A stretch of DNA of 64,000 nt from Athripsodes cinereus (Eukaryota; Arthropoda; Insecta; Trichoptera; Leptoceridae): contig OX388321.1 of assembly GCA_947579605.1 (NCBI GenBank), forward strand, positions 15,677,614-15,741,613. Direction: 5' to 3'. The notes below the pieces were generated by a model, which saw only the letters and a list, made by a program, of their open reading frames with translations, was not told where the DNA came from and made no database searches. The translations under genes and the position numbers were made by a program. This document shows, one piece after another, positions 31,130 to 46,800 of this stretch. The stretch's first letter is position 1, and each line of letters begins with the position of its first letter.

Positions 31130-34100
31130 ACCTGAGTATACTGTAGCTTCCCAACAGTGAAAGAATTTTTCAAATCGGTTCAATAGTTTCGGAGCCTATT
31201 CAATGCAAACAATCAAATCTTTCCTCTTTATAAAATTAGTATAGATAACAAGTGATTAAAAAAGAGATGAAATAAAAACAAGAACATATATTTGACAGAT
31301 GCGTGTTTTAATGAGTCAAATGGCTTGTACATAGTAGGTAAAATAAATAATATCAGATACATTTAGTGCAAAACATAACTCAATACCCACTACTAACAAC
31401 AGCTATTGAATGTATTATTTTTGTTTTAGTCCAACAATGATACTTATTTTAAAATTATCATAAAATAATTATCACCTAACATAAATCTTACATGAAAGAA
31501 TAATTACAATAATCACATAAAAGCAAATCACCTTGTAATTTAATTATATTAATATAAATTAATGCAATATTAGAAACGGATGTTATAAAAATCGCAAATA
31601 AGAATATTTATTTGACAAATGGTAAAGTATTTTCACAACTGTCACTGGTATGACAAAATTATGATGTTAGAAAGCTATGCAATTAAAATTTAAATCACTA
31701 ATTATCAGGTAAAAGTTTTAGGTTGTTAAAAAACGTGATCCGATTGAAGATATCACCACATAGTGATAATCTGGCCACTGCATATGGGCTAAGTATGTTA
31801 CTCCTTTTTTTTAACACTGTATTTAATAACAATATGCAAATAGAATAAATAAATAAATTTGCAGGTAATATTCAATACTTTTCTCCAAATAGGAAATCTA
31901 CTGTACCGTTTTATCAATAAACATGGATGAAAATAGCCAATTCGTTAAAAATCAAACAGATCAAAAGATGAACAAAATTTACACTGTTACCAGTGGTTGA
32001 TTGCGAACGAAACAGAATAAATTAATATTGATTGTATTTAATTTGAATGTGTTTTTCTAAAAAAATGTTTGTCATCAATGTACAGTAAAGAATGAATAAA
32101 TAAATAATAAACAGGAATCAAACACTACTCAGATAAAATAATGCACGAAATTTTAAATGTATTATAAAAATGTATTTAGAGCTGTATATCATGTTGAATA
32201 TCTTTTAGATCACGAATCACTCATTTTGGGTGGATAAAAATGGGTAGTAAAAAAAAATATCTTTTAGTTTTCACAAAGCTATGTTACTAACATTCAAAAC
32301 ATCTTACGTGCAACTAAAGAGATGTCATTAAAAAGTACATGTAATACAGAATCAAGTGTATTTTTGCGAGAAAAAGGGAAACTAATAAATATATAAAATT
32401 AACAATAAATGTTTTTCTAATAGAGCATTCAAATATCAAAATAAAAATATATTTATATAATACTACAGATCCTTCACCCTCCAATTCAACCCTTTTTAAT
32501 AATTACCTAGGTATAATAAAATAATGACATATTTCTACTTAAGAATAAATAACAAAATATACAGTAAATGATCAATTATCTGGATGTAAAAATCAAGAAC
32601 CAAGTGCTAACGACCAGCTCTTTTAAATATATCAGTTTTTTATTTTATTCTTATACCAGTCTTTTCCAGATAATAAAGCATGTATATACTGGCCAGCAAT
32701 TGTTAAATAAAAAAAAATATCAAAATAAAAGAATATGGTAATAATCATTCGAACTCAAAATTTTAATATATTTGTAAATAAGTTTGGATTTTTTGGAAGA
32801 CGCTGCATAGCAACAAGTCCGTCCTTTGGTCAGATTCACGAACATTATTTATTTTATCTAATGTAATTTGCTTAACTCTTTTTTTCTGATAAATAAATAT
32901 TTTTTTATTTATTTAATAAGCACTTACCAATGTAATGGTCTCATTGTGTATGGAGATTGTTATGTGAACTAATTTGTTGCACCCGATTGTTAAAATCACT
33001 AATATAAATCATTGATCATTTTTACACACAAATACAGATTCTTGAGTTCTTTTACACGTATGCAAATTCTTGAGCTCTTTTGCATGCAATGTTAATCACA
33101 TTATTGAGTCAATTTATATTATTTAAGTAAACAAAAATAGAAAAAGGTAATACTTCAACATTTAAATCCAAAAAATCCAGTTACAAAACATATAATTCAT
33201 CACCTTAACTATATTATAACATTACCAATACAACAAAAACATTTTCCGATCACTGAGCAATCCAGATAATTCATACTTTACTGTGATGTGTTAACCTAAT
33301 TTACAAAATAACAGCCCTTCTTTAATTTATTTTAAATCTTAATAGATTCGTCACAATTATTAAATTAAAAAAAACACACACTTTTAAACAATTTATCAAA
33401 CTAAAATAAACATAGAAGGAATTGAACTATAAGTACAATGATTTGTACAAAAAATACTTTTAATATCTAACAATGAAAAATTTATTTCATCACTAATTTA
33501 TTACACAATTTCATGTAATAATAAAATAGATTTGTTTTTAATAGATTTAAGAGAGAGATTACTGAAGTTACACCACTTGACAATTTATTTTTTTGATTAC
33601 ACAATACAATATATAATTATCATTTTGTTGCACATTAATTATGCAATATTTACATTTTTTATAATACAGATATTATTATGTATACACATATGACAAGAAA
33701 AATTAAATAAACATAATATAAATATACACAATAATGTTGTGAATGTGTAGGTGAAATATCAACAAAAGAAACTATTAAAGGGGTATTCACACTTTTTCAC
33801 TCTGGAAGATCCTCAAAAATGTGAATAGACTTTTCATCAATAGTGATGACGGGTGAAAGCAATTACTACTTAATTTTTCAAAAGATCCTTTCACTTAATT
33901 GACCATAAACAAGGTTTTCCTATTATTTGTCTAATTTACATGATGTCGAGAATTTAATGAATTTGTTTTAAATTTCAATACCTAACTTTTTTCATATTTA
34001 TTTTATTCTTGTACGAAATAACATCAATAGAACTACAGATAATGTAACCGTGAGTATTGACGCGGCGGTGAAAGCATAGGATAAAGAAGTGTAAATAGAC

Positions 34101-34800
34101 GTGTTCACTTTCAATGAACAACGTTGACCCTGATACTCTGGATGATCATCCAAAGTGAAACAATGTGAATGCTACATAAAATATAATTTTCACCGAACTT
34201 CATCATGTAAATTAAAAATAATTGTGCAGGTACAACAAATGTAAAAATAATATGAAATCCATAAATACAATAAATATGCATTAAAAACCTATTGAGTGGG
34301 CAATATTTGATAGGCCGACACGATATCAATGGGGTTGCCATATGCAAAATATTAACATTTAATAAAAATATAAGTAATAGTAGTTTATGAATTCATGGTA
34401 AATAAAATATGACATTATAAAATAATTTGATTTTATTTCATTACTGTAAAAATAAATATTGCTAATGTGTAAAAAAATAAAAATGTGTAATTTAAAAAGT
34501 TGGAAACCAAGGTAACTCCATTCTTATCTTTTTCGCCCTCACCTTTATCCTATTTACTTGGGGTCGGCTAAGGTAACTCCCTTTTTATCTGTGTTATTTT
34601 GAAATAATCCTTTTTTTCTTCAAAAATATGTGTTTTAATACCATGATCGGCAAGAGTGAAATTTTCTCAGTCAACAAAGATACTTAACAAAAACGGAAAT
34701 ATCTCAACACAATATTCTGACTTTTGTGGAACAAAAATATAATCACAATGTTTTTAGATTTCAATGTTAAAACTAGGATATCCATAGTCAGTACCCACAG
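31130..34800. other. AT-rich intergenic stretch downstream of PSME4
   Basis: No gene, RNA gene or splice series is recognisable. A family B tail lies at 32020-32105. A motif TTACTTGGGGTCGGCTAAGG near 34555 looks like a repeat remnant. The 78-codon minus-strand ORF at 34111-34347 has no supporting feature. Confidence 0.5.
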
Positions 34801-34809
34801 TGTATATAA

Positions 34810-34815
34810 TTTATT
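34810..34815 (-). terminator. Polyadenylation signal of PSME4
   Basis: AATAAA on the minus strand about 45 bases after the TAA stop at 34862-34860. Confidence 0.55.
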
Positions 34816-34859
34816 TCATTAATTTGAACCTATTAAATAAGTATAAATATAATTTTATC

Positions 34860-37800
34860 TTAAGCATAGTACGAAGGTGGAACAGCCAAATCGCTCAGTA
34901 GACTGAGTTCATCTTCTGTAAATTTGAGTTGGTGATTCTGCCAGTCGTCGTGATGGGTTCGTTTGAAATCACCCAAAGTCTTGCGAATTGTAGACTGTAA
35001 AATTAAAACAAGGAAACATTAGAGGTGGAAATAAGCAGGACGAAGGAAATATTAATTTTAGAAATAACAAGAGTTTTCTGTGGATTGTAACATTAGTATT
35101 ATATCACAAATACTAGATGGTCATCTAAAGAAGTGCTATAATAGTGAATAAGGAGTTTCCAGTATATGGCAGAATAGTTTACAATAAACACCACGGGACT
35201 CAAAATAAAAAGAGAACAAAACAAAAATTGTTGATTGAATTTTGAATAAATGAGTTGGCTGAAGAAATTGGAAATGCTAAGCCCATTTTTTGAAAACATA
35301 ATGAGGCCATTACTGGAAGAAAGACGACCCAACCAAACCCTTAGTTTTCAATACAACAGTTTTAAGCTTTTATACCTGGATGAATACGCAGCGAACATCA
35401 CTGATACGAGTATAGCGGTGTTTGCAACGCCCGCCGGAGCTTCTCAAAATGTTTAGTATTGAGACGCGTACAGATGATAGTTATATTCCTAAGCTTAACT
35501 AAATGTTAATGTTATCAATTATTTTCGAAAACACTAGAAAAAAATTTGCCCATGGCACAAAATTTATTTGTCTAGTTTAAATTGTTTATTTTCGTATATT
35601 GTTTTTATTGGGAAATAAAGACTTTTATTATTATTAATATTAGTACATAGCTCACTGATATGTATTTAAATACCTAGGATTTCCAAGAAATATACTGAAC
35701 TGTACTCCCAAAGATATTGCCACACTATGTGTTTATAATAATGTCCATTATCTATGTAAACAAAAGAATTTTTTTGTAGCACCCGCAATCGCAAAATGGT
35801 CCCATCTGTCGGGCTGGAATGTTTTGCTTCGTCTTTTTGGACGTGTATTCTTTCCCTTCATTTCTTTTTTTTTTATTAACGTTGATTTCCCAACTTTCTG
35901 GTCTGGATATTCTCCGTCTAGGGTATCCGGAAATATTTTCCATTATGATTTCTTAAAAACAGAAAAAATAGTGAGTAGTAAATAAATATATCAACACTCG
36001 CGGCACCACGGTTTGAGAATGAATGAAACTTCTACTAAGCGTAAACAAGGGTATTAGAAACTGGGGAAGGGGGGAAAGAAGATACTGGGTAGGGACGTTT
36101 CGCTAGAAAGAGATAGAACGTATTTATTTGATTAATTTTTTATTTTTTTTATATAATTGATTAATATAAAAATATGAAATATATATCAAAATATTCCTCG
36201 TGATAGTGCGCATACATTGCACGAAAAAAAATTTTTTACCTACTTGGCGGCTTCGTCTTTCTTCCTCGAATCGACTCATATATGCTTACACACTATATTG
36301 ATTTCAATAAAGTTTTATTTGTTTATGATTATTTTTCAACCATACAATTAGAAAGATTATTCTTTATCAATCCTAGAGTTATAGAGACAGAACTTGAAAC
36401 TTCCTGGAAACACAACTCAGTAGTTGGTTTTATCCACACTTACATATTGAACAAAAAGTTCATACTAGTGCTTTCACAACTTGAGGCAAATACTTATTAG
36501 AGGGACAGTACAAATAAGTGTTTTATTATTTTAAAAAATAGAATAAACCTTCACCAAATACGATTAGTACACGACATTGACTACACAACTTACCGGAATA
36601 GGTAGTGGGTCATTGAGATGCCTTCCTAAAACAAGGAATATCTCTGGCAGATATGAAGGAACACTGTATGGATGTGCAGCTATGAAAGAACACAGTCCCA
36701 ACACACCACAGTGCCTTTTGATCAAGGCTTCTGATGCACCAGGACCCTTCTTTAATACCTTGCCCTTACACATACTCTTGAAATGGTCCTGAGAAAAGAT
36801 AACGCAATCATGTGGTTAAACAATGGAATTCTGTTGCATTTTTATGCTTTGTAGAACATAAATAATATAACTAGGCCAATTTTTACATGATTTAGACTGA
36901 TAGCAACATTTTAGATATCCAAAAGAAAGATTTGATTTAGGATACTAACTAGCTCATCTCTTACAATCAATAAGTACACAACTTTACTGCAACGACAATA
37001 TCAAAAAATTGCATATTGAAACATAATTCGACTGTGCTCAGGACAAAGGCATCAAACCACAATTTTGACAAAAGTCATTTTATGTTTTTTTTGCTTATAA
37101 CTTGATAGTTCCTGAATATTTTCTCTTCAATTTTTATGACATAACAAAAGAACTACATTACAATAAGATGGTAAAATAATAATGACAATAATTTTTGTCA
37201 TTTTCTTTATCCCACAGTTTTTTGCTTCTCCTATAAAATATTACCGATGTGGTTTAAACCCTTTGTCCTGATCACAATCGAATGTGATATAATTTCACTT
37301 ACCAACTACTTCATTACATATTATGAACTTTTACTAGGGTTACAGATTCATTGAATAATAAAAATAAAAAAAAAATTGGAGTACACTTTACAATAATTCA
37401 AAAATTATTAATTTACCAATAATTTTTGTTGATCTTCGACAATTCCACAATGCAACAGTCCTGACATAATTTGAGCAGCCGATTCTCTGACCTCAGGTTT
37501 TGGATCAGCCAGCAAAGCAAGAACCAAACGTAGTACCGTCTCTTTGTTGGACGGAATAGTGGATATAAGAGCCATGTTGTGGAACACTAAACACTGCAGG
37601 AAACTGAGACTTGAAGCACGAGCATACCAAGAAGGGGACGAACACACCTGAAATATTATTAAAACAAAGCTTAGAATCGTATCTGCAGGGTTATTCTTGA
37701 CACAATCTCAATGCGATCTTAATCTAGTCTTGATCTTGATCATACGACGCACGAAGGGACTATAGTCAAAAGCACCGCGCTACGGCGCAATCAGTATGTG

Positions 37801-40800
37801 TGTATTTTTGGCCAATAGTCACTTCGCGAGTCGTATGTTTAAGATTAAGATCGTGTTTAGATTTTGTCAAGAGTAACCCTACTGTGCCCATAACTAAATA
37901 GGTCTCTCAATTTTTTTTTGTCTGTCAGTTTTATCATTCCTATAAAACATTTAAAAACTGTTAACATATTCAATTAAGTGAAGAGGTATTCTTACTGTGG
38001 ATGATAAGACAACTCTCGCCGAAATCATTACAGCTGTAGGGCAATGGAATCTCAAAAAAATATCTCATCCACTCTGAATGTTTTACATGAAAAGGAGAAG
38101 ACAACCTTAATGTTCAGTTATTTGCATGCAGTTAGTTCACTGAGTAGCCCATTTATGAGAGACGTTGTGATAATAAAAATAAAATTGTACTAATGGTATA
38201 TTACTACACTGATAATGTAGAACCATTGATAAAAATTGTAACATTGCTTCTCCTAATACTTAATATCAGTGTTAAAAAGAATGGATATTTGCAAAAATTA
38301 ATTTTACTTTCAGTTCGTGGACCACCCACAAGAAATTGGCAAGTACACATGTCTAATATGCGTGCTGAAAGATTTATGGAAAGGCCACAGGTTCTGGAAG
38401 CACCAATGAACAAGGAACTGTAGACCAAATTAGGATAAGGGCGAGAAGATGTCCGTATGCTTTTTCAAAAGATTTTGATGCCAATTACTCTCTAATAGAA
38501 TATGAATTTAAAGTTAGCAAAAGTGTAAACATCTCCTTACATTCTCAATGGTTTCCAAAGCCGTTGCCAAGCACTCTGAAGTGTGCAGAGCCTGAGCTAG
38601 AGAAGCCAAAAAGAGTATACACAGCCGACACAATTCTTCATCACCTTCCTTGGAGCTAAGTGCACAAGCAGCTGGGACTAATCGGTAGTAAACACTGCGC
38701 CCTCCAAATGCATTTCTACATACAGCTGATGTCACCCATTTCACAGCTGTAAAATAAATAACAATTTAACTGAAAGATTCGCAATTTAATCTATATATGT
38801 TCAGATTAAAGTTATAATTTAGTTAGATTAAAGTTATGATTTTAAGAGACAATGATCCAGGCGGGTTAATTTGGACAATATCTAATGATAATTAACCAAA
38901 CAGAACACAGTTTTTCATTCACAGGCTTCTTTATGACCTAGAAGATTTTCATCAGTGTGATTCATGAATATCCATCTTACTGACTTAAAATCACAATAGA
39001 ATAATTGAATCAACTTACCAGTCTTAAAGAATCTTATTCCAACATCATATTCACTATCTTTGTGAGGTTCTGTCAGTCCATTCATAGTTTCTACAGTACC
39101 ATTGGGTTTGCCATCGAGTTTAAGTCTGGAAAGGAAACCATCATCCAGCATATTTATGATTTCATTAGAGTTGTCTTCCAAGAATTCAGTGGACAGCATG
39201 TTTTCCAAATTACCATTCTCCGAATCCTAAAAATAGAAACATAAATAACATTTAAGAAACACAAATCATGCAGTAGTCTGATGGTAAAGTTTAAGACTTT
39301 GAAATTGAAGGTCTACAATTTGAACCCAACTGCTAACTTCAACTTTTACTATGCGAGTTATTGTTTAGAGTGAGGCTATGGGTACATAGTTTATTTGAGT
39401 CCATTGTACACCAACACAATTTATTTTCATAAGTGAAATAGTTAGTGGACTAATTGAACAACATAGTTTGACATTCTAAATAGGTAGCACACCTCTTCAC
39501 TGAATTTGATTTGTTGAATAATATTAAGTTTTCAAATGATTCCATTCACAGGGAACTCAAAAACTTCCAGAAAAATAAGTGGGAGACTAAGTCTATTTCT
39601 AGAACAAGATTTCTCTTTATTAAATTTAAACACTAGATCTGATTTGAATTTCTCGTTACAGGATACATCATAAATGTGGAATAGTAAGCAGACTTACTGC
39701 ACACCAAAAACATACATAATGTCCTCTCAGTGCCATTCAGTATGATTTTAATAGCAACAAAAGAAACAAACCTTTAAAATATCCAGGTGATGATTTGACT
39801 TCTTGAGCTCTTGTAATATCCTACCAACAGTGTCCATCGACACTTTGCCCTTTTCCAAGTCAACTTTCCCAATAGATTTGATGATTGCTTGAATATCTTC
39901 AGCAGTACTTTTTGACGTATGAGGTTTGTCATTTGGTGTAGCTTCTACTTCCATCGGGATGTCCATAACACTCTCCTTTGGAGTTCCATTGCTAGTGGAA
40001 GAGATACCCTCCATACCTTCACGCATGATGACCTCCAAGTGTGGTTCTATAAGCTTCATCATATCCTCAATGCTGGGACCGATACCGGGCAAACCTCCAG
40101 GGAATACCACATCGTTGTCATACATTCCAGCCAAAACACTATGAAAACAAACAAAATAGAATAATTAACGCAAAAAGCTTGATTCAATATTACAGTGTAA
40201 TGGACAAGTAGGTACAGGTATTTTTTGTTGAAGAACATTAAAAAACCTAAATTTTTGTCTTACTTCTTACTAATAGGTATATATTTTATACATTTTAGTA
40301 CTTATATTAAATTTCAAATTTACATCAAACATCCTGCTACTGAAAAATATATACCTACCTACTTGTGTTATAAAAGTGAAGTACAACAAAAGCAGAATTT
40401 GAACCTACGACTAATCACTTCTGAAATTCTTCATTTATTCTACATTGACATTTTAATAAAGTGATTAGTCATGGCATCAGGACACAGAACTCCCATTTTT
40501 TTATCCAAAGAAATTTACAAGTCATTATCAATAAGTTGTAATTTAATGACACATGTTTTATGTGTTCTTAAATACTATGTAACCTCATGTAATATTGTCA
40601 GAAACGCACAAAATAAAAAAAAATCATAGGGATATTTCTCACCTGGCAACTCTCTCCCTTACAATCTGGTATGGATGACTCAACATGTTCTGCCTTTTCA
40701 AGTCATCTATCAGTTTGTTGGAGTACTTGGTTCCCCTCCAAGGATGCTGTGTGATGGCAGCCTGAAGGGCGTACAGACACCCTCCTAAGCCTCCAGCCCC

Positions 40801-43800
40801 TCCGGCATTGACTTCCCAACCAGAACTAAGAACTTCCAGCACCCAATTCATTCTGGACATGTCCATACGTTCAAATGCTGTGGCATAGCAGGTTCCTGAA
40901 GAAACAAGATGTATCTGATTATTTATATGTATTTTTAGTCATAATGTATGTATTAATTGACTTCTTGTGTTGTGTAAACTGTATGTATATAAATAAATAA
41001 AATAAAAAAAAAAAATTAACTGATATGATCACTTGTTTTAAGGACAGAGAACAATTTGACACCAATAACAGTTGTGTGTTTTACACCATTCTCAAATACT
41101 GCTGTCAAAATAGTGGGTTTACTAATGACATTTATTTGTATTCAACACATCAACATTGCAAATTTACTTGTTTCTAATAGAATATAAAATTAGCTTCAAT
41201 GCCAAGCTTCATTTAACGCAATTTTCCATATAATACAGTTTTTGAATTGAATACAAAATTTACTTACTTATAATTTACGCATTATTAAACCAATTTTGGA
41301 AGCTTTAACATAAAGATAATATTTTTTGTCAAAAATGATAATGTGCACCAGTGCACTCATTAAAAATCTGTAGTTTCTGTAATGCAGGAGAGACAACGGT
41401 CCTGATTGGGTAATGTTCTGAGAATGTTAAGTATAATCGGCCAAAAAGAACACCGTTCTTTCACCCACAAGAATTCTAACAGTCCACATGTCTCATTTGC
41501 ACAAAACACTGTTCCCATGACAACTATATCGGAGTATCGGGAATGTCGTGGAAAATGGTGACTCAATTAGCGCAGAGACATTCTGAATAGAGGAGGCCGG
41601 TTTCTGCCCTGTGCTCCCAAGAAGAGCGAAGGGTGAGATGATGATGGTTATCATGGAAATATTGAAATGTAAGAGGTGTTCCAAACCCACAGAAACAAAG
41701 TGGGTTTTTTGTACAACTCACTGTCCATCTCAAAAATAATATCTGTACCTGAGAGCCATTAGGACTCCAGTGCATTTTTGACAAAATTGGCAAATTTACA
41801 AAAAAAGCAAAATTAACACAACATTTGTGAGTCATATGTACAGAAATGCTCAGGGTCATAATAATTGAAGTGCGCATCACTATGGTATCTACAGCTTATT
41901 ACTAGTAAAATATTGAGATTAAAATATTGAATTTGAAAATGACATTTTAGTACTTAAAACTAAATGGCTCTCAGGTACAGATATGATCCAGTCAAAAATG
42001 ACTTAAGCCATAAAAAGCAAAGATAATTAATTGATTGACAATTCTTTGAAGAAAAAAGTCTTACCCCAGTCTGATATACTTTCTGTGGTCATGTTCTGCA
42101 AGGCACTCTCGATGATTGGTTTCAAAATCTTTTTTAGCCTCTCCATCATGTGATATGGCCAGTGTTTGGTTCCTCTAAAGATCCCTCCGATTATTTCCGC
42201 AGCACACCTTTGGTGAGTCTCCTTCTTCTCTGCTATCAACCGCTCCAAGTGAGGAACCAAATTATCCAAAAAGGCATCGCCGTAATTCCTAAACAGTCTC
42301 TGTATAACACAAATAATATAAATGTTAGTATTAAAATTATAATAACATTTTAAGTAACATGGATTTATTTTGACCCTTTTTTATAATTCACCATAGTTAC
42401 AGCTACATCAAAAAATTTGTCAAGTGAATCTACTCAAATCAACAATTATAAACAAAAAGAGTAGCGTTTCCCCGCCAAAAAGATTCTTGACGGAGATACT
42501 CGCCTTCTCTTTAACATGGAGACATTAGGAACACTATGAAAAAGACATTTCAATTGTCATAGAGTAGCTTCGAATGGAAGGAGACTTGCTTTTCCTTGTG
42601 TTCCGTTTATTTTCATTTATTAACAATAAGAGTTAACAATATGGTAATACAAAAAGCCTATTCAGATACTAGTAATTATGAATCAAGAAGATAAAAAAAA
42701 ATTCACACTCACCTTGAAAAGTGCAAATTTAGCACCATTATATTTCCCCTTCCCATTCCCCTTCTTGTCCTCCATACAGAGGAACTCTATGAGCTTATCA
42801 ATATTCTCCTGGTTGCTGAAGAACTCCCAGATAGCACGGTCTCCTTCTTCCATGTCTTCCGGCTTCTCAAATTCTTTTTGATCAACTGGAGGAGCATACA
42901 TCTGAAAAGAAAGTACACAATGTTTCATTTTAATTTTTAAAAATAAGCAACGTAAAAAATTACTCTCCATAAGAGTAGAAATAGTCAGTAGCTTGGATAT
43001 AATGTGTTAAGACTCTTTATCTGGAGATCCAAGGTTCAAATCAACATAGGACTTTTTAACATTTTAAACATTCCTATATCCTAGTAATATTTTGTTGACT
43101 TTTGATTTAAGAAACATGAATGCAACCTCAGAACTAGGTTTGATCGGAAATCTCTGGGGTGGTCACTTGATTACCTCATAACTCTTTGCGGGACGGGCTT
43201 TGAATCTAACTTTTTTTTTTTTATTTCAATTGAGAAAATAAAATTGATTTGTCATCATGTTTAAGTCTAATTTCTAAACAAAAATATAAAAAGGAGAATA
43301 AGGAACTTACTTTAAAAGGTTTAGGCCAACCATAGAAACCGTAAGAGACCTTATGAGTGTAGGGAGTTGTGCTCCAAGTTTCTTCAGTCCAAACCTTTGT
43401 ATGGTCATACTGCAGCCATTCATTGTCTGGTCTGAAGCCTAAAATAAAGAAAAAAATTATAAGTATAATCAAGATGTACATGAACCAGCGTTATCACAAA
43501 TAAGTAATAATTAATTTAAAATAATTTAAATTTATGAATTGTTTTACCAGATTTGTAATACTGCACGCCTCTGACACCAGCAACCTGAGTTGCTGTTTTG
43601 AGGTATTGTTTATAATTGAATAAATTGAAATTGAATAAATTAAGTAAAGAAAAAACTAGTCAATTAAAGCTTGATATACATTTTTTCATTCATCCACATA
43701 GAGCAGTCCTGTTTCCATCATCCCCTTAATTCCTTCGGAAAAGAAGGTATATTGGTCACAACCTTTATGAGCTATGGTAATCTAAATTAAAATAATGATT

Positions 43801-46800
43801 ATTTCAAGACTTTGGTCGTGGCCACGAAGACAACTCAAGAGTAAACTACACAAGGTTCTGCACATAGCAGTGGACCGTACATTATGGTGACAGAATGTGT
43901 ATGGAATGAATTACAATGGTCACAATCTTCAGAACTGAGGGTATTTACTGACTCCGCATTTATTTTTTCTATCATAAATATTCACCTGGTGGCAATTTTA
44001 CATCTTCGCCTGGATTCTCCAATCCGGCCATTTTGAAAGGATCCACTTCGATCAGTTCATGCTTCCTCTTTCTCTGCTTGAGAATCACCACCATTATCTT
44101 GATAGCCATCCTTCTGATATTGATGGAATCATGGATGAGACATCGGAGTATCATCTTAACAGCCTTGGTGGGGAATTTGACATCCAAATGTGTAAGACTG
44201 GGCAAGAGAGCTATGCACATTGTACTGTGTCGCCAGTGACTGAAGATAAACATTTTCATTAATTGTATTGGCATTTACTTTGTAACACTTCATTTTAAAT
44301 TATCAAATAAAATAAAATATAGATCAGCACCTGATGATGCGAACTCGGAGTCCGCGAAACCGGTCGTGCGTTAGTCTTACTCAACAGTAACACAAAACAA
44401 AATAATAATAAATATTTATTTTATTTTATTTGATAATTGAAGATAAACATGTTTATTACATTTTAACAAAAAAAAATCTTGTCCATTCATCCCGCTTATT
44501 ATAAACACAAGCAAATTGTCCTCTCCGGGCCAATAAAAGTAAAGAAATTTAGGATGGGTGGTAAACCTCAACACTGAACTGAAGAAGCTAAATGTTTTAA
44601 AACATGACGTTTTATGAATACATAAGATTGGTTTGATACAAAAATTGTAAGATAACTTCATTGAACACTAGATAACTAAATTGTATTGGTACACAAGTAT
44701 TAGTACACAAGATAACAGTATTGGTACACAAGTAGTAGAATCCCATAATAGGATAAATTGAAACAAGTGTGTTCTTCTAATACAGATTAAACAACGCGAC
44801 AAAGACGTCTTTCAACTTTTTAGGTAATTATCAATCAATTGAACTCGAAAGACGTAACTCTCTCATTGTTTAATCTATAGTAGAAAAACGCTTGCTTCAA
44901 TTTATCCAATAACTAATTTCCCTCGATTTTCCATTCTCTTCCCTTCCTCTCTCAACCTTTTGTGGCTGGCACAGAATTAACATAAAATGCAATTTATACT
45001 TTATATTTCCTTCAGAGTTTGTCATTCAATGTTTCAATACAAACATATGTTTAGGGTTGGAAAATGTTGCATTACAACAAGTCCACCCTTTTAAATGCCG
45101 ATAGTTGGTGTACTGTTTTATACTTTTTTATCTTACTTTTATGTATATTTTTCTTATCATTGTACTGTTACAATTTTGCAATCAGTAAAAATTTATTATT
45201 ATTATTATAACTAGTAACAGAGGTATGCCAGATTTTATTATTTCAGCTTGGAAGACGAGAATTTCAGTAGAGCATAATATAATTTCAATGGGTGTTATCA
45301 TTTAAGTTTCAACAGAAGGCATATAAATATACATATATATGAACGGACTAAATTATTAAATTAAGATAAAAAAATAAAAGAAAACTCACAGTTCGGGAGT
45401 TTCAGCCCCTTGCACCAAAATATCGACCACAGTGTTATAGAACTTGAGATTCTCATCTGAGCACTTTTTAACATTCGCATCGGACTTGGCTACCAGCTTC
45501 ATAAAATTGGGATCGTCGAGTTCTTCCTTGGTCAATAAAGAACTTGCACGCTCTGCACAACCATCACTCCACTTAGGGAAGATGGTGATGGTTGGGAAAT
45601 GTATCTGGATGGAATTGACTATGACGTCCAGTAATCTTAAAAAAGATGATTATAAAAATAATTAACAAAGGACTACCACTATTACTTTACCATCACAACA
45701 TCTTGCATAAGTGAAGCATCCAGTTACGAACTGCATTTAATGAACATGTGATGATGGTCAATGATTTCTTTGGCGCCGTTTAATAGAGTATCCTTCTCAA
45801 GGATCCGGGAGGCTCTATTATAGAAGAGTGACATCTTTAGTTTGCTCCTGAATATTGTGATAATTTATTTTTTTTAAGTTCCTCGGTGAGTCATTTCCAG
45901 CTGGCAGGTCCCACAACACCAACAATAAAGCAGGACTTTTTGGCTCTGTAGATTTTGTCTAGCAAATTGGTGGAGATTTTGCTGAGTGTATGGGTCTACT
46001 TGTAGATGTTTTGAAAATGCAGAGTTCAGAAAGTGACTGGGCGTCACGTTTTCCAGAGCCTTGTAAGCCATAAGGCGCAATTTATACTGAAACTTTTCTT
46101 CAACTCCCAACCTACAAGTTGTATTATGCGTGCCATATAAAAATAAATTACATCAAACAGACAATCACCTTCTTGAGAAAGCACATTTAGAAATTAAAAT
46201 TTTAGACACATAACATCGAGTTAATACCATATTCCTGTTTTGGTAATACATTCAATTCTCAAAGATATTTTGTGAAATAGAATCACATGAACATTAATAT
46301 ATTCGCAAAAAATAAAACATATTAATGTTTTAAATTTAAAATATGTCTCAAAGACGAGACATTGAATACAAAGTTATTTTAATTTTATTTTTCCCAATTA
46401 AGATGTCCACAGTGAATATGTGTACATATGTACATAAGCTTCAACAAGTAAAGGACAAACAAAATTTGTAATGGTTAATTCCTCATTAGTGGCCTGTTTC
46501 AAAAATTTTGCATGCATATTTTTTCCATGGAATCAGTAGAAAACATTGATATTATCATTACGCAAGCATCAGAAAGTTATGTACTTACCTATTGTGTATA
46601 TATACCTCAAAAAGGTTTATGTACTCCAGGGATTGCCAACTGTCACACATCGACATAATAAATATTTTATTTCTCGTTTATTTTCTCTGATGCTGTATAG
46701 TTTTATAACACATTTATATTTAAAACTAAATCTCTTGACACTTTTACATGTGCGATATAATATTAAATGATAATATATCTACGAATATTTTTTTTAGTTT

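Noticed and set aside
41360..41880. Overlapping minus-strand ORFs of 65-105 codons
   Set aside because: They lie in a PSME4 intron between well-supported exons, overlap one another in different frames, and show no recognisable domain.
46546..46770. 74-codon plus-strand ORF in a PSME4 intron
   Set aside because: No similarity, no splice signals that link it, and composition like the surrounding AT-rich intron.
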